A DNA stretch of 64,000 bases from Syngnathus acus (taxonomy: Eukaryota > Chordata > Actinopteri > Syngnathiformes > Syngnathidae), in NCBI RefSeq assembly GCF_901709675.1, contig NC_051107.1:3846001-3910000 (forward strand). The letters are read 5' to 3'. The translations under genes were made by a program, and so were the position numbers. Below the pieces are notes generated by a model that worked only from the letters and a program-made list of their open reading frames with translations, did no database searches and had not been told where the DNA came from. Within the stretch, counting starts at the first letter, position 1; every line of letters begins with the position of its first letter. Positions 1-12,621 of this stretch are shown here, one piece after another.

Positions 1-3000
1 CACTAAAATCCTGCTAACCAGCGTTCTGCCTTTTGTGCTTTCGTGCTTGGCGGAGGGAATAACATTTTTATAGTGAACCCGCGGTGCATGGCTCCTTGAC
101 GGAAGGTCACGGGAGGTCAAAGGGTATTCTCACCCGCTTTGCCCTCCTACTGTTTGATTTGACCTCCCCCCCCCCGACTGCTGTACCTCTTCAAACGCAC
201 CCACATTTAAAGTGGTTTTCTTTTTTTTCTTGAGTTCAGCCTTAATTATCTTTTCAGACTTGCTAGTTACATTTTATGGCCTCCCGTGTATTTCCAACCT
301 CCTTGTTGCTAAATACGGTGACAAGAGCGTGACTCCAAAAGCGTAAAAATGAGCTAAGTGGTTCAGAAAGACATTCCCTCTACAAATCGGACACATTTAT
401 GAGCGTGTTTGTCTGCCGGCCAGTTAGTAGTTTGCCAAGGACTGAACCCATCACAAAAACAATGAGCTCCAAAAAGAGCCAGTGGGACAAATCTTCCTCA
501 TTACTTTGGTGACACCTCGCACAAAGAGCCCCCACGTGCGCCCGTGTGACAATTCCACATCCCTCGTTACACCAGGAGAGCTAATTCAGCCCGGCCCGCC
601 TTTGTGAGGGGGCACCGGGTGGAAGCCGGATAAGGGAGGGGTCCCGTTAGGAGGTGAGGGGGGCGGGAGTGTAGTCGGTGGGAATAAAGAGCGAGACGAG
701 TGAAAGGGAGGAGGGCCAGAGGAGAGAACATGAAGAGACGCTGTAAATTTAACTGCCAAATGCAAATGGCCGGCCACACACATTATCCACACACTCCCCG
801 TCCTTGGAAACCAGACCGGTATGCGTGTTGACACAAGCTGCGGAGGAAGTTAATGATCAAAGTTCATTATCACACCCCTCGAAATGTCGTCACGGGTCAA
901 ACGTGAATCAAGATAGCTTTAAATGCCGCCTATAAATGTATTCATCTGATCAACATAGCTAATTTGAACAGTCTGCTCTGATGGATGTTGCAACCAGGAG
1001 TTGAAATGCTATGACGAGCCAGATAAAAAAAAAAAAAATGAACGAAAACAGGGCGGACACCATGCGGTGCAGAGGAGGTCCGGGTCGGTACCAGTCGCTG
1101 GGCTTGATGAATGTCTGACACCTGGGAGAGCATCATGGCATTCAAGAGAAGAATGTGGGCTCGCAGTGTGGAGGCGATCTGTCACGAAATGTCAAACCGC
1201 TGTCGGGATATGCATAAATGATGACATCCTGCGTGAGCAGTCAAAACTCAGTCCGAGATAAAATGCACGTCTCGGTTAATACACCCTCATATTGTCCTTA
1301 TTAGGTCCAAAAGAAAGGGAACCATATTTGATTGAGTGGGGTTACAATTGACCCAGCGTGCCTATAAAGTATTATAACTTCCTTGGCAGAGGTAATAAAA
1401 GCAAAACATACACAAGCAAGATGCTCCAACTCGTAAATATTGAAAACAATAAAAGGGAAGTACTGGTAGCACAAACGCAATTCTGTTCTTGTAACTGACT
1501 CCCATTAGTAAATGAATATAAAATGTTGTTATGCAATTGTTTTTACTAACTTTTTTTTTTTTTTTTTAATTCCACCAGGCCCACATGAAAAGATTCTTCT
1601 TCCATCTCCTGCTACCACACCCTCCTTGGGAACCAGGATGTTGATCGAAAGTATTTTCCCCCCCTCCACCTATTGTTCTCACTTCTCTCCCATGCTTACT
1701 GGCCAGCAAAGACACCGAAGCAATGTGCCAAAACAGGCAGCGTCTCCCCCCTCGCTCCCCCGTTCGGCACCCTGGTGTCCTGGAGCGTCTGTTATCTTGT
1801 AGGAAATGGACTGGTCACAACCCAGAGAGGACAGATGGTCTGCGTGACGTTAGGAAGTCCTGGTGAGGACTGATAACCAATGATGCGACCTCTTCCTGTC
1901 GGCCAACATCCAGCCGTTTGATTCAAGTATTTTTTGGGAGGTAAGTCGTAGGTTGCTTTGACACTAAATGTGAGCATATGATAGCATCAGGTCAAAGTGA
2001 CCAAAACTCACCCAACAGTTTGGTTAACTACTTTGGAAGTGACCTTTTGACTCCTGGTTTAACCTGGCGGACTCATTAATGAATTTGCCACGCCTGCTAC
2101 ATATTACAACTTCATTGGCGATGTTAATAATCCAAAATAATGCAAAAGTCATAAGCCCTGATAAGAAACATTTGTATTGTTTTTTTTATTAATCGTATTT
2201 GATAAACCAGGGTATATAAAAATCATTGTAATAATATAATTTAAGTTTTTATTATTCTTTTATTTTTTTAATTATTATATTTTTTTATTTTATAAGTTTA
2301 TAAGATATAATTTTATTTATTTTATAAGTTTCGGTATGATATTTTGAATCTTGTATTTCCATTCCCGGTTTAGGAGTTAGTGTATGAACCCCCCCCTTAA
2401 AAACAAACAAACAAATACGCACACAGCCATGCATGTTCACACACTTCTTTCTATTTTTAGGCGTTTGTATTGTGCTGACGGGTTTTCTATCAAGGGGACG
2501 GCTGTGTCACACACGTTGCTTTTCCCAGGGCGGAAAAATAAAAGCTCGCATTTGAATTCTCGTAATGCGGTGGCTGAGGCAGGTGCATAATTGAAGAAAA
2601 TCTCTTTACTTGCCGCCAGGGAGGGAGGTCATGGGTCCACTTCATTATTCAAGATGTTTGTGTGTGTGGTGAGAAGCCCTTCACTTGGGGCGGGGGGGGT
2701 AGTTGTGGGGGCAGATGTTTCAGCTCTTAGTCCTACTTTCAGATATGATTACAACGACCTTGGTACTGATTGCATAGCGCCAACATGAAGACGGATAAAA
2801 AGGCTAGTTCTTTTTTTTTTAACCCCTTCATTTCAAACATTTAATTTTTATATTCAATACATTTGAAATAATATTTTTAATTTTTTAAATTAAATGTAAC
2901 AAATTAATTGTAATGTAATTGATCATTTTATAATAATTTCACAAGTTTGTTTTGAAAAAATGTAGATTCATTGTATTGTTAATGTCTGTTTTAATGTGGA

Positions 3001-6000
3001 AAAATACATGCAACTGTAATAATTCAACATAACTTACCTATTTCAATAATTCTATGTTAATGTAATTTAAATGAATAGAATTTTAATAGATTTACGTATA
3101 TTGCATTTTAGTATTTTTTTAATTTAAACTTTGAAAAATCAAAATAAGCACTGATAATGCTGTATGAACAAAGTTAAAAGAAATGCTAGTATTCAAACTA
3201 ACTTTTTAAATTTTGTTTTGAAAAAAATGTAGATTCATTGTATTGTTAATGTCTGTTTTAATGTAGAAAAATACATGCAACTGTAATAATTCAACATAAC
3301 TTACCGATTTCAATAATTCTAGGTTAATGTAATTTAAATGAATAGAATTTTAATACATTTACGTATATTGCATTTTAGTATTTTTTTTATTTAAACTTTG
3401 AAAAATCAAAATAAGCACTGATCATGCTGTATGAACAAAGTTAAAAGAAATGCGAGTCTTCAAACTAACTTTAAATTGGTGACCCCAAAATGACTCCGTG
3501 AGCATCCCACGTGAGCACACCTGTTGCTTCTTTTACGCTTCCGATTTCTCATTCTTTTTTTTCCCGCCGATGCAAAGAGTAAAAACTCGTGTACTCACTA
3601 AACGATAGCAGCAAACACGTGATCCTCATGGTGGCTGCCATCCTATTTGTGCGTTCTTCTCCTTCTCCCAGATGTCGCTATCATTCATGCAGCGGATGAG
3701 TTTTCAAGTTTGCTAAAACTGGAGCCTTCACGCCTTTCTCCTCCAATTGGAAGTAAATGATCTTGCCGTGCGGGCCTTTTGTGTTTTCTTCCTTAAAAGC
3801 TAAAGCCAAGAATGCTTTTGTGCATGCTTGCGTCCCGGGCCCTCTTTGCAGGGATGGAGATTTTGGAGGAGGGGGGGGTGAGTTTTTCTGCCGTCTCCTT
3901 GGCTGCGCTTGCTCCCTCCCTCTCCCTTTCGATCCTGGCTGGTATTGTGCTCAACGCGGCCCTCGCTCTTGCACTAAAGCGTTGCTCATTGCCATCCCCG
4001 AAGCATGCCTGCCTCCCTTATCAAGAGCGCGGGCGGGCCAATCCCGGCGCGGCGTTTTAAATAACAAAGGAAATGGGGAGACAATGAGGCCCTCCGCTAC
4101 CAAAATGGTGCGTGACATCAAGGACGAGGGGTGAAGTCTCACCAGAGCGTTTGATCGCAGGGGAAAGTCAGCATTCTGTCAGATCGTGACATTTGGGTAC
4201 AAACACAAAAATGTATCATCAGCATACAAAATTGAGAAAACTCTTCAAATACACAGATAGACATGTAAAACTGGAACTCAATAATGAAAAATAGCACAAA
4301 ACAATGACAGCAAATAAAATATAAAGTCATGAAACGTAACTTTCAAATGCTCAAATAAATTAGCTATGTTTGTCCCTCAAACAATGTTAATTTGTTAACT
4401 TGGTCTCGAAATGTAATGACACTCCACAACTGTAGGGGGAGCCATAAGATAAACACACTAAAACAAAAAATATATATAAACAAGTCTAGCCTTCAAAATT
4501 GAAACTTAATTCAGCACATTTTAGTATCAAATTTAGCATAGCGTTCCGTTACCTGCGAAATGTCACGTATCAGGACCAAAGTGAAACATCAATGGCCAAA
4601 TTGTGTATTCTTCTCAAATTGTTCAAACGTCATACTTTGAAGCTTTTTTTTTTTTTCCTCCTCTCTCTTTCTTTAGTTTCCTGCCGGCCATTATTAAATA
4701 ACTGATGCAGTGGCAGGAAACGGCCAGGAAAACTTCCACACCCCTGATCTTATCCAAGCTACTTCTTTCCCCAGACGTCAACACGCACATGAAACAACAT
4801 GGGGAGAAAAAACTCTCATATCCACTCTTCACCAATTTCAAAGGTATGTAATTCGCAATTGCTTTCCTTTTAAAACTAAAAACACTCCCCCCCAACCCAA
4901 TAATGAACCAAGAATTTGAATCCTGATGGATGCTCAACATAAATTGAAACCAAAAAAAGCAATGTTAGATTACGAGTGGGATTACCCGGCTACCACCCAG
5001 CGATTGGTACCGTTTCACAAACACTGATAGAGGCGCTGATGAGCACCAGACGTTTGTTGAAGTAGGGGGGGGGGGTAGATCTGGAGGAGTCCATGGTGGG
5101 GTGATGCGTTTGCACCACATTCTTAAAATGCTCATGTCATTGTGGAAGCTAATGAAGGATGGATTTGGGGGGGTACAGTGCCCCCCCCCACTCTCTCAGT
5201 TTGCTAGACTGCAGGACAGAAAAGTTGGACGGGATGGAGCGGCTGAGCTCACAAGTGAGGAATTCAAACGCCGGACATGAGAGGGCAGGGCCCGATGCCA
5301 CTAGTTTGTGTGTGTATAAACACGGCACGCATACAAATCCGCGGCGATTACTCGCCACCGACGTCCGAAGGGGAAAGGATGACATTTCATTTTTTTCGGT
5401 ATCCCCCAAATCAGTTTATTATCCCGCCTCGCCAACCTAGATTGATTGATAAAAGAAGGTTCCAGTCATTTGTGTTGACATTCTAGCTTTGCGTGCGTTG
5501 CATCTTTTGAAAATACTTCCGACTCAAACGAGACACAAAGCTCACTCTCTCCGGAAATGATGTGACACATCCTTCCCTCGCTCCCTTCCGTCGTTTGTCA
5601 TCCCGTCACTCAAACACTGACGGGTGCTTCCATTCTTCCCCGACATGCTTTGAGATGCCGAATTGTTGCTTTTGCGTTAAAGTTTCCCCAGGCAGGCAGT
5701 CCAGACTGGAGTGGCCACGTTTTCTCTCCATACATCCAGAGTACTTCTTTAATCCTCGAGGAACAATCGGCTCAGTCTAAGCACGCACAACACTTGACTT
5801 TCAAATGGACATGCTAACGTTCTAGCGTAGCTAAAAGTACTAAATGGCTAACTTGAGCTATTTTAGGTTAAAGGTGAGGAGTTGTATTCAAGGTACTTTG
5901 GAAAAGACGTATGATGTTTTGGTCTTGTTCAAGGAGAATCACAAATATTTAATCGGTAAACAGTTGTCAGACTTGCTACAGCGTGCGGCGTGGGGGGACG

Positions 6001-7534
6001 CGCCGTGTAATGATTGGATGCAGAACACTCCACACCTTGTTATCTGGTACCAAGCGGAGCGGCATCTGGAGCATTAAGGAGTGCGCACGTGTGTTGAGGG
6101 GAGGGGGTGGAAAACAAAATTGTGTCAGGGAGTTCTGGGTTGAAGCAGATGGCGCTTCCCTCGACTCTAACTGAGGCGCTTTGCTGTCAGCTCTCCTTTT
6201 TGGGGTCACGCATCAGTAGATGGGGTCAAAGGTGAAAGTGAAGATGGAGGTGTGTACGCCTTCCCCAGATAAAAAAGAATGACGGAGTGATACTTCTATC
6301 TTTGGCCGATAGGATTCACAGAGAGCTGACTTATCTGCTGGCGCTATCGCTGCAAACTGTTGGCGAGATCCACAGCAGACGTTGAGTATTTTTTGGGACG
6401 GTTCCCAGTTAGATATTATGTTTCAAAATCTTGTCAAAATAGGCTTGTTACTTTTTTAGACATTTTAACATGACAAAATAAATAAATAAAAGACAGAAAT
6501 TAAAGGTACTGGACATAGACTCTTGTGGTACACCAAATAATCACTTAATTAAATGTTCAAACTGGGCATGTATTTTTTTTTTCTTTTTAATCCAGTACAA
6601 TAAATTTACGTACAATTTAGTTGTATGTACCTTAGGGATGAAATACATTTGCATTCAATGGTTTAAAAACGCTTTTCAAACTTTTTTTTTTTAATTAGAA
6701 AAAAAATGTGCATTGGTAGACTCTAACTTGGTGTTCAAAATTAACCTGTACCATTGAACCGCGTGTTAACTAGTAGTCAGTGTGCACATGCCAACGATTT
6801 TTGATTAAACCGAAAAAAAAGTTGAACTTGGGTTCGCCTGGCAATAACATTGTTAATGGACAACTATATTATTCTGCACGGGCGATGTGACGGGAGTTGT
6901 TGACGCAAAATTTTCTCATACAGATTTTCCGTGATTTCCAAATCTTTGGTGGTCAGGTTTGTTTACGTCTGCCCGCATGGATGAATGTGGTAACAACTTG
7001 ACCCCGGGCACGTGTTATTTATAGCCTGACGCAAATACAACAAGGGGATGGATGGGAGGGGTTGCAAGCGGAGAGATGGACTGATGTGTTTGAAAAGCAG
7101 GAACAGCAAATGAAGTTCTGGATGCGCAGAGACGTTCTGGTTCTGCCTGTCCGACAGCGGTGACACCAGAGTGGGCCGTTTATTCCTCGAATGGGTGCGG
7201 CTCAGGAAGCTGCAAATAGAGCAAAAAGTATGAAGGGCAGTTCCTGCGGTTCTATAGGAGGAAGTGCGGTTGCAGCCCAGGGGCACGGAGGAAGGACCAC
7301 CGAGAGCAATTCTGACAAATGTTTAAGTTACTTCAATCCACTTGCAGCGAGGGGGGGTGGGGCACCAACAGAAAATATGACATTTGAGTTACTTCCATCG
7401 TACAATGTTAATTTGTCATCCATCTGCATGTGTTGTATAATATTCAACCAGTTTGGACACTGATAGCATTTAAAGGAAAAGTTGCAACAAATTCCCAAGG
7501 CATTGAACAAATATTGGAATTTAGAAAGGGGGTG
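1..7534. other. Intergenic region without recognisable genes
   Basis: I find no exon with recognisable protein similarity on either strand. Open frames here are short (125 codons or less), low in complexity and not bounded by convincing splice signals. The stretch contains AT-rich DNA (about 2180-2345 and 2810-3480), homopolymer runs, a GC-richer patch near 3840-4060 and the two-copy tandem duplication listed separately. Regulatory DNA of hal or of a gene left of the window could be present but cannot be identified from sequence alone. Confidence 0.6.
2946..3474. repeat. Two-copy direct tandem duplication, unit about 266 bp
   Basis: The segment starting TTTGTTTTGAAAAAATG at 2946 starts again at 3212. 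The two copies stay aligned through landmarks such as ACATGCAACTGTAATAATTC, TTACGTATATTGCATTTTAG and AAATCAAAATAAGCACTGAT. They differ by scattered substitutions and small indels. The unit is AT-rich and non-coding. This looks like a simple local duplication, not a transposon. Confidence 0.9.
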
Positions 7535-7542
7535 TTAATGAG

Positions 7543-8546
7543 CAGAGATGAGACCAAGTCACACATGTGCAAGTCTCAAGTGAGTCTCAAGTCTTAACCT
7601 TCAAGTCTCAAGTAAGTCCCAAGTCATTTTTTTCTTGGGCAAGTCCAAGTCAAGTCCAAGTCAAGTCACCTTATTATTGCAATTTTACCCGCAGAATCTG
7701 ATCTTAGTAACGTGAAAAGACAAGATATAAGTAACTTTAAGTAACCATCATTGTCCAATGTGTCTAACCTGTTTAAAAAAATATGACAATAATTTGGATT
7801 TGCACTGTAATTACTGATATTCAGTAAAATACACCATGGAATCAAACAAAAAAGAAATGACCTCATACAATGATTGACAGCTCAATCTAAACAAAATGAA
7901 CGTCTGCCGACAGTGTCTGACACATTTGAGTTGCAAATATGAAAAAATAATCTGAAATAAATCTGAAAGAAGAAACACATTAACGAGCATTAGAAACATT
8001 TTATGTTTCATCTGTAACATCTGGAGACACCAGAGCTCTATAAACTTCAAACGGACAAAGTCGTCTGGCTGTCTGAAATGTTTCTGTTGCATATCTTGCA
8101 CTGTGCTGTCCGTCTTTTGCCGTCATAAAGGTAATTACGATAGCCGAAGGTACCGCTCCCGCTGACATGTTTGTGCATGTCTGATATAAAGGGGCGTGAT
8201 TCTCCAATAAACACGTTGGGTAGGTAGAGAGGGCACGATTGATTGACAGGGTTGCGATCCAATCATGACAACGCCATTCTCAGCCTCGATATTACTTTTT
8301 TAAATGTATTATTAATTTTATATTCAAACTGAAAACATAAACTAAATAACACGGAAGTCATTCAAGTCATCGTGTCTCAAGTCAAGTCCCGAGTCTTTAA
8401 CTTCCAAGTCGAGTCTCAAGTTTTCTTATTTTTGTCAAGTCAAGTCACAAGTCATCAAAACAGCGACTCGAGTCGACTCGAGTCCAAGTCACAGTGACTC
8501 GAGTCGACTCGAGTCCAAGTCACAGTGACTCGAGTCCCCATCTCTG
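7543..8546. mobile_element. Non-autonomous hAT-type DNA transposon (1004 bp) with 8-bp target duplication
   Basis: The element begins CAGAGATGAG and ends CCCCATCTCTG, so its tips are inverted repeats of the CAGAGATG type used by hAT elements. It is flanked on both sides by the identical octamer TTAATGAG (7535-7542 and 8547-8554), the 8-bp duplication expected of hAT transposition. The sub-terminal regions are dense in CAAGTC/GACTTG and GACTCGAGTC repeats, typical of transposase-binding arrays. The interior carries a decayed minus-strand fragment resembling a BED zinc finger. Intact tips and duplication suggest a fairly recent insertion. It ends about 100 bp before the hal coding start. Confidence 0.88.
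7811..8262 (-). pseudogene. Decayed BED-finger fragment of a hAT transposase
   Basis: On the minus strand inside the hAT element, a frame from 8262 contains GKRRTAQCKICNRNISDSQ. This resembles a BED zinc finger, with the paired cysteines C-x2-C after a basic patch. The frame stops soon after, and similarity seems to resume in another frame (DDFVRLKFIE), so at least one frameshift is present. No DDE catalytic or hATC dimerisation domain is visible, so the element cannot make its own transposase. BED fingers are usual at the N terminus of hAT transposases. The assignment rests on motif resemblance only. Confidence 0.5.
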
Positions 8547-8643
8547 TTAATGAGTCAGGGAAGGTGTGGTTATATGTCCAAAATAAAACGAGTTCAGTCA
8601 GCCAGCAGTCAGTAATCTGTCTCCCATCCATTGATTTGCTCCA

Positions 8644-11600
8644 ATGCATCTGCGTCTGTCTGTGTTCGGGGTGATTGGTTTAGGGTGCCCATCGGGGTTC
8701 CCTCACCCTCCATCCGGTCACTCGGCTCTGCGGCCCTGCAACGGCATCGCCGGGCAAAAAATCTGGAACACGATGAGTCGGAGTTCGTCGCGCGCCGGTG
8801 TCGAGGCGGCGAGCTACTGGACCATGATGACTGCGCGGCGGCCATCCTCGACCACAACGACTTCATTCAATTAAGTCAGTGTCTTAAACTCGTATTGAAA
8901 TGAGAGCTGACCTTCTGGTGCTAAAATGAAAGTAATTATTTTGTCTCATGTCTTTTCGAAGTATTGGCGGATGAAGATGACGAGCTTGGTTTCTCTCCAC
9001 TGGCCACCTCTGTGTATCCTTTCAATGCCTTTGAAAGATATTCCCATCCAGTTTTCTCGTTCTACTTCTTTGACTTGCTTTGAAATAGGCAAGACTATCA
9101 GGAGCCCACAGAGGTTTGTTCTCTTGTCTTTTTATTTATACAAATTTAATAAATCTGATTTTTTTTTTTTTTTTATGTGGGTCTTGGTAGTTCCTCTCTC
9201 TGGATGGCAACAGTCTGACCACAGCAGATCTGGTGGCTTTAGGCCAAGGCTTGTTCAAAGTAAAGGTGAGTTTGATTAATTTATTATTATTTACTTTTCA
9301 CCAAGACTGCTTTACGATTTTCACCACCACTTTTAGTTTCTCTAAAATCGTTGTATATTTTTATTTAGATGCAAATTTATATTTTTCTTTAGTTTCCATT
9401 TGAATTTTTATTCCATTCCCTCCCCCTCAGCTAACCCCAGAAGCAGTGGACAGGGTCATCAAATGCAGAGCAGTGATTGATGGCTTTATAAAGGAAGGAA
9501 AAGGTATTTTGTACCGTATTAAGAGAAGAAAAAAAAACTTTGAAATGCTCACAGTGCTTATTATATGTATCTGCAGTTGTGTATGGAGTCAACACAGGCT
9601 TTGGTAAATTTGCTCACACGCTCATACCGAATGACCAACTTGTGTAAGTCAAACATCCATGAGCAAGAACTTATTGAATCAACACAAGTATTGTTCCTGA
9701 GGATGTTCCATTTTTTCCTTTTGTTTGTTTGCAGGATGTTGCAAGAGAATCTTATTCGCTCCACCAGTGCTGGTAGAGTTTGACGCGCTAAAGTATTCCT
9801 CCAATGAGCGAGCGATCTCACTTGCGTTTGTGTGCGAAGGTGTGGGTTCCCCGTTGAGCGCGGAGAGAACACGGATGCTGCTGGTGCAGAGGATCAATGT
9901 CCTGGCTAAAGGCTACAGCGGGATCTCCATGGAAACACTTGATGACATCATCAAGGCTTTCAATGGTACGCGTTTGCCAGAACATGATGCTGAAGTTGGC
10001 AAATCAATTCTTTCATCTTAACATTTGCGTGCTCCAGCGTCCTGCCTGTCCTGGGTACCAGAGAAAGGCACGCTGGGGGCGAGCGGCGACCTGGCCCCCC
10101 TGGCCCACCTGGCGCTGGGTTTGATGGGGGAGGGCAGAATGTGGTCGCCACAAAGCGGCTGGGCCCAGGCCAAGGCGGTGAGTTGGGCTTTCCTCAAGTA
10201 AGAACCAGAGTCAGAAAATGTCAGGTCATTCATTTTTGCAGGTGCTGGAAGGACATGGTCTCAAACCTCTTGTGCTGAAGCCAAAAGAGGTAAGGATCCC
10301 TTGAGTATTATTGAAAAATATTTAAATTTTATTCCCATACAATTTTGACAAATGCCTAAAAAATGTCACTTTATAGTCCTTTCAATTTGTGATCTGTGAC
10401 GTTAGGGCTTAGCTCTGATCAACGGCACTCAGATGATCTCATCTCTGGGAGCGGAGGCTGTGGAGCGGGCGTTGGCCATCGCCAGACAAGCTGATGTCGT
10501 CGCCGCTTTAACTTTAGAGGCCCTGAGAGGAAGCGTGCGACCTTTCCATCCTGGTAACTCGGGTCGGACCGGGATAAAGTGCAGCACGCACCAGACACAT
10601 CATCAAATGAATTATTATTCTCATCCCCTTTATGTTTTGCTGTGTTGTAGCCATACATGCGGTGAAACCACATCCTGGACAGAAGGAAGTGGCCGAGAGG
10701 CTGTGCGCTCTTTTGGACTCCCCCGGTTTCCCTTCACAGATTTCAGGTGGATTGCTATAAAGGGCTGTGATTAAATATTTCAATTGCTGTGTCATAAATA
10801 AATGCTGATTGAGTCAATGATCTTGCTGAAGAAAGTCACAGATCCTGCAACCGTGTCCAGGATGCCTACACGCTGCGTTGCATCCCACAGGTAAGGTTTC
10901 ATTTGACATTTTTCTTGTTTTATTGATTCGCTGTTGGTTTTCTTTGGATTGGCTGCACGCTTTTGCTCGTTGCAGGTTCATGGAATTGTGAATGACACCA
11001 TCAAGTTTGTGCAGATGATCATTTCAACGGAGATGAACAGTGCCACTGACAACCCTGTATCCTTCAAGAACATTTTTAGAAATGATTTTTTTTTTATTGT
11101 TCTTTATTCAATTATTATTATTTAAAAAATTATTATTCTAATGTGTATTTCAATTGATATATTCTTGTGCGGACCTCTAAACCTGCTTTTCAATCTGTCT
11201 GGATGTAATTCACAACATGTCCACAAGGTGGAAGTGTTTCCCCCCCCCTCAATTACGTCAAACTTGCATGGTGGGTCCTCAACTTGACTTCAGCTGGTCT
11301 TTGCTGAGATGAATGAGGTCATTTCTGGAGGGAATTTCCACGGAGAGTATCCTGCCAAGGTACGATGATGTCATAGATGATGATCCATCCACTCTAATTC
11401 TATTTGGGTTGGCAAGAAAAGTGGAAAGGGAGTTGTTGGATACAATGAAGCAGCACTATTTATGTTCAGGCACTGGACTACCTGGCCATCGGTGTGCACG
11501 AGCTGGCCAATTTAAGCGAGAGGAGGATCAAAAGGCTGATGAACCCGCCTCTCAGCGAGCTGCCGGCTTTCTTGGTCCAAGACGGAGGCTTGAACTTGGG

Positions 11601-12285
11601 CTTCATGATCGCACACTGTACCGCCGCTGCTTTGGGTTCGTCCCCGTACCGTCTGTTTTCCGTAAACAATTACCATAATATTAAAAATGTTGTACCCCTT
11701 TTGTAGTTTCCGAGTCCAAGGCTCTGTGTCACCCGTCCTCCGTTGACTCCCTATCCACCAGTGCCGCCACGGAAGACCACGTGTCCATGGGCGGCTGGGC
11801 TGCCCGCAAAGCTCTCAGAATCGTGGAGCATGTAGAGCAAGGTCATACAACCCCCCCCCCCCCCCCCCCCCTTCATGTATGCCTTATGTTCATGTATGAA
11901 AATGTATTTTCTTCAGTGTTGGCCATCGAGCTGCTGGCTGCCTGTCAGGCTCTGGAGTTCCTACGTCCACTCGAGACCACTGCGCCTCTGGAGAGGGTCT
12001 ACCGGCTTGTCCGCTCTGTCGTCAGGTGTGCGCTCTCAATGATATGCCAACAAATTTTCACGTAACTTCTGCTAATGCTAACAAATGTCTTCTCCCCAGT
12101 GCTTGGGATAAAGACCGCATCATGAGCCATGATATCGAGGCGGCTCACACACTCCTCAGACGGCAAAAGGCAAGTGTGCCCCGATTATTTAAAATAGTCG
12201 TACAGTATCAATTTGTGACTGTTTGCAGGTGTGGGCTGAGATTCAACCATACATGGACAAATACAGAAGCAAGATGAAAGAATGA
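8644..12285 (+). CDS. hal: Histidine ammonia-lyase (histidase), multi-exon
   Basis: Histidase removes ammonia from L-histidine to give trans-urocanate, the first step of cytosolic histidine breakdown. The N-terminal exon (VRGDWFRVP...) ends at 8874. Exons follow at 8962-9013, 9089-9113 (25 nt), 9191-9265, 9431-9503, 9577-9643, 9735-9772 and from 9840 on, each in compatible phase with AG/GT borders. The [12 protein letters not shown] block at about 10067-10102 contains the Ala-Ser-Gly triad (10079-10087) that cyclises to the MIO electrophile. Later exons carry [41 protein letters not shown] and [12 protein letters not shown], all hallmarks of the family. The last intron (12170-12228) is GC-AG. 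The protein ends KYRSKMKE, about 30 residues short of mammalian histidase. Oddity: the exon reading VRGDW has no in-frame ATG. The ATG at 8644 is out of frame by what looks like one missing base, so the start coordinate is provisional. Confidence 0.93.
11851..11871 (+). repeat. 21-nt poly-C run inside a 75-nt hal intron
   Basis: An uninterrupted run of 21 cytosines sits just after the donor of the hal intron spanning 11842-11916. It is a likely site of polymerase slippage and length polymorphism. On the opposite strand it is a G-run able to form quadruplex structure. It is intronic and does not alter the protein. Confidence 0.9.
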
Positions 12286-12341
12286 GACACAAGAGGACAA
12301 AAATATTCAGGTTCCATTTCATTGGGCAGGTTTGTTCTATA

Positions 12342-12347
12342 AATAAA
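12342..12347 (+). terminator. hal: Candidate poly(A) signal of hal
   Basis: AATAAA lies 57 bp after the hal stop codon, followed by A-rich and T-rich sequence. It is the first canonical signal downstream, so a short hal 3' UTR is likely. The assignment is by position only. Confidence 0.6.
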
Positions 12348-12621
12348 AAATACTGTTAACTTTACACACATCACAACTGATTGTATTCCAATGAATTGTG
12401 AAACACAAGCACATAAACTGGGTGAATTTACAAAAAAAAAAAAACATCATCAAAGCAGACACGCTATTGCTTGATCACTAATTACATCACATCAAGATAA
12501 ACCTTTCAAATGAAAAACAACTTGTCCAGGAAGTTTGGTTAAAAATCCTACACATTTGGTACCACACAACTACACAGATGGACCTTTGTTCATGTGACGC
12601 AAATTAAGCGGGACTAGAAAC

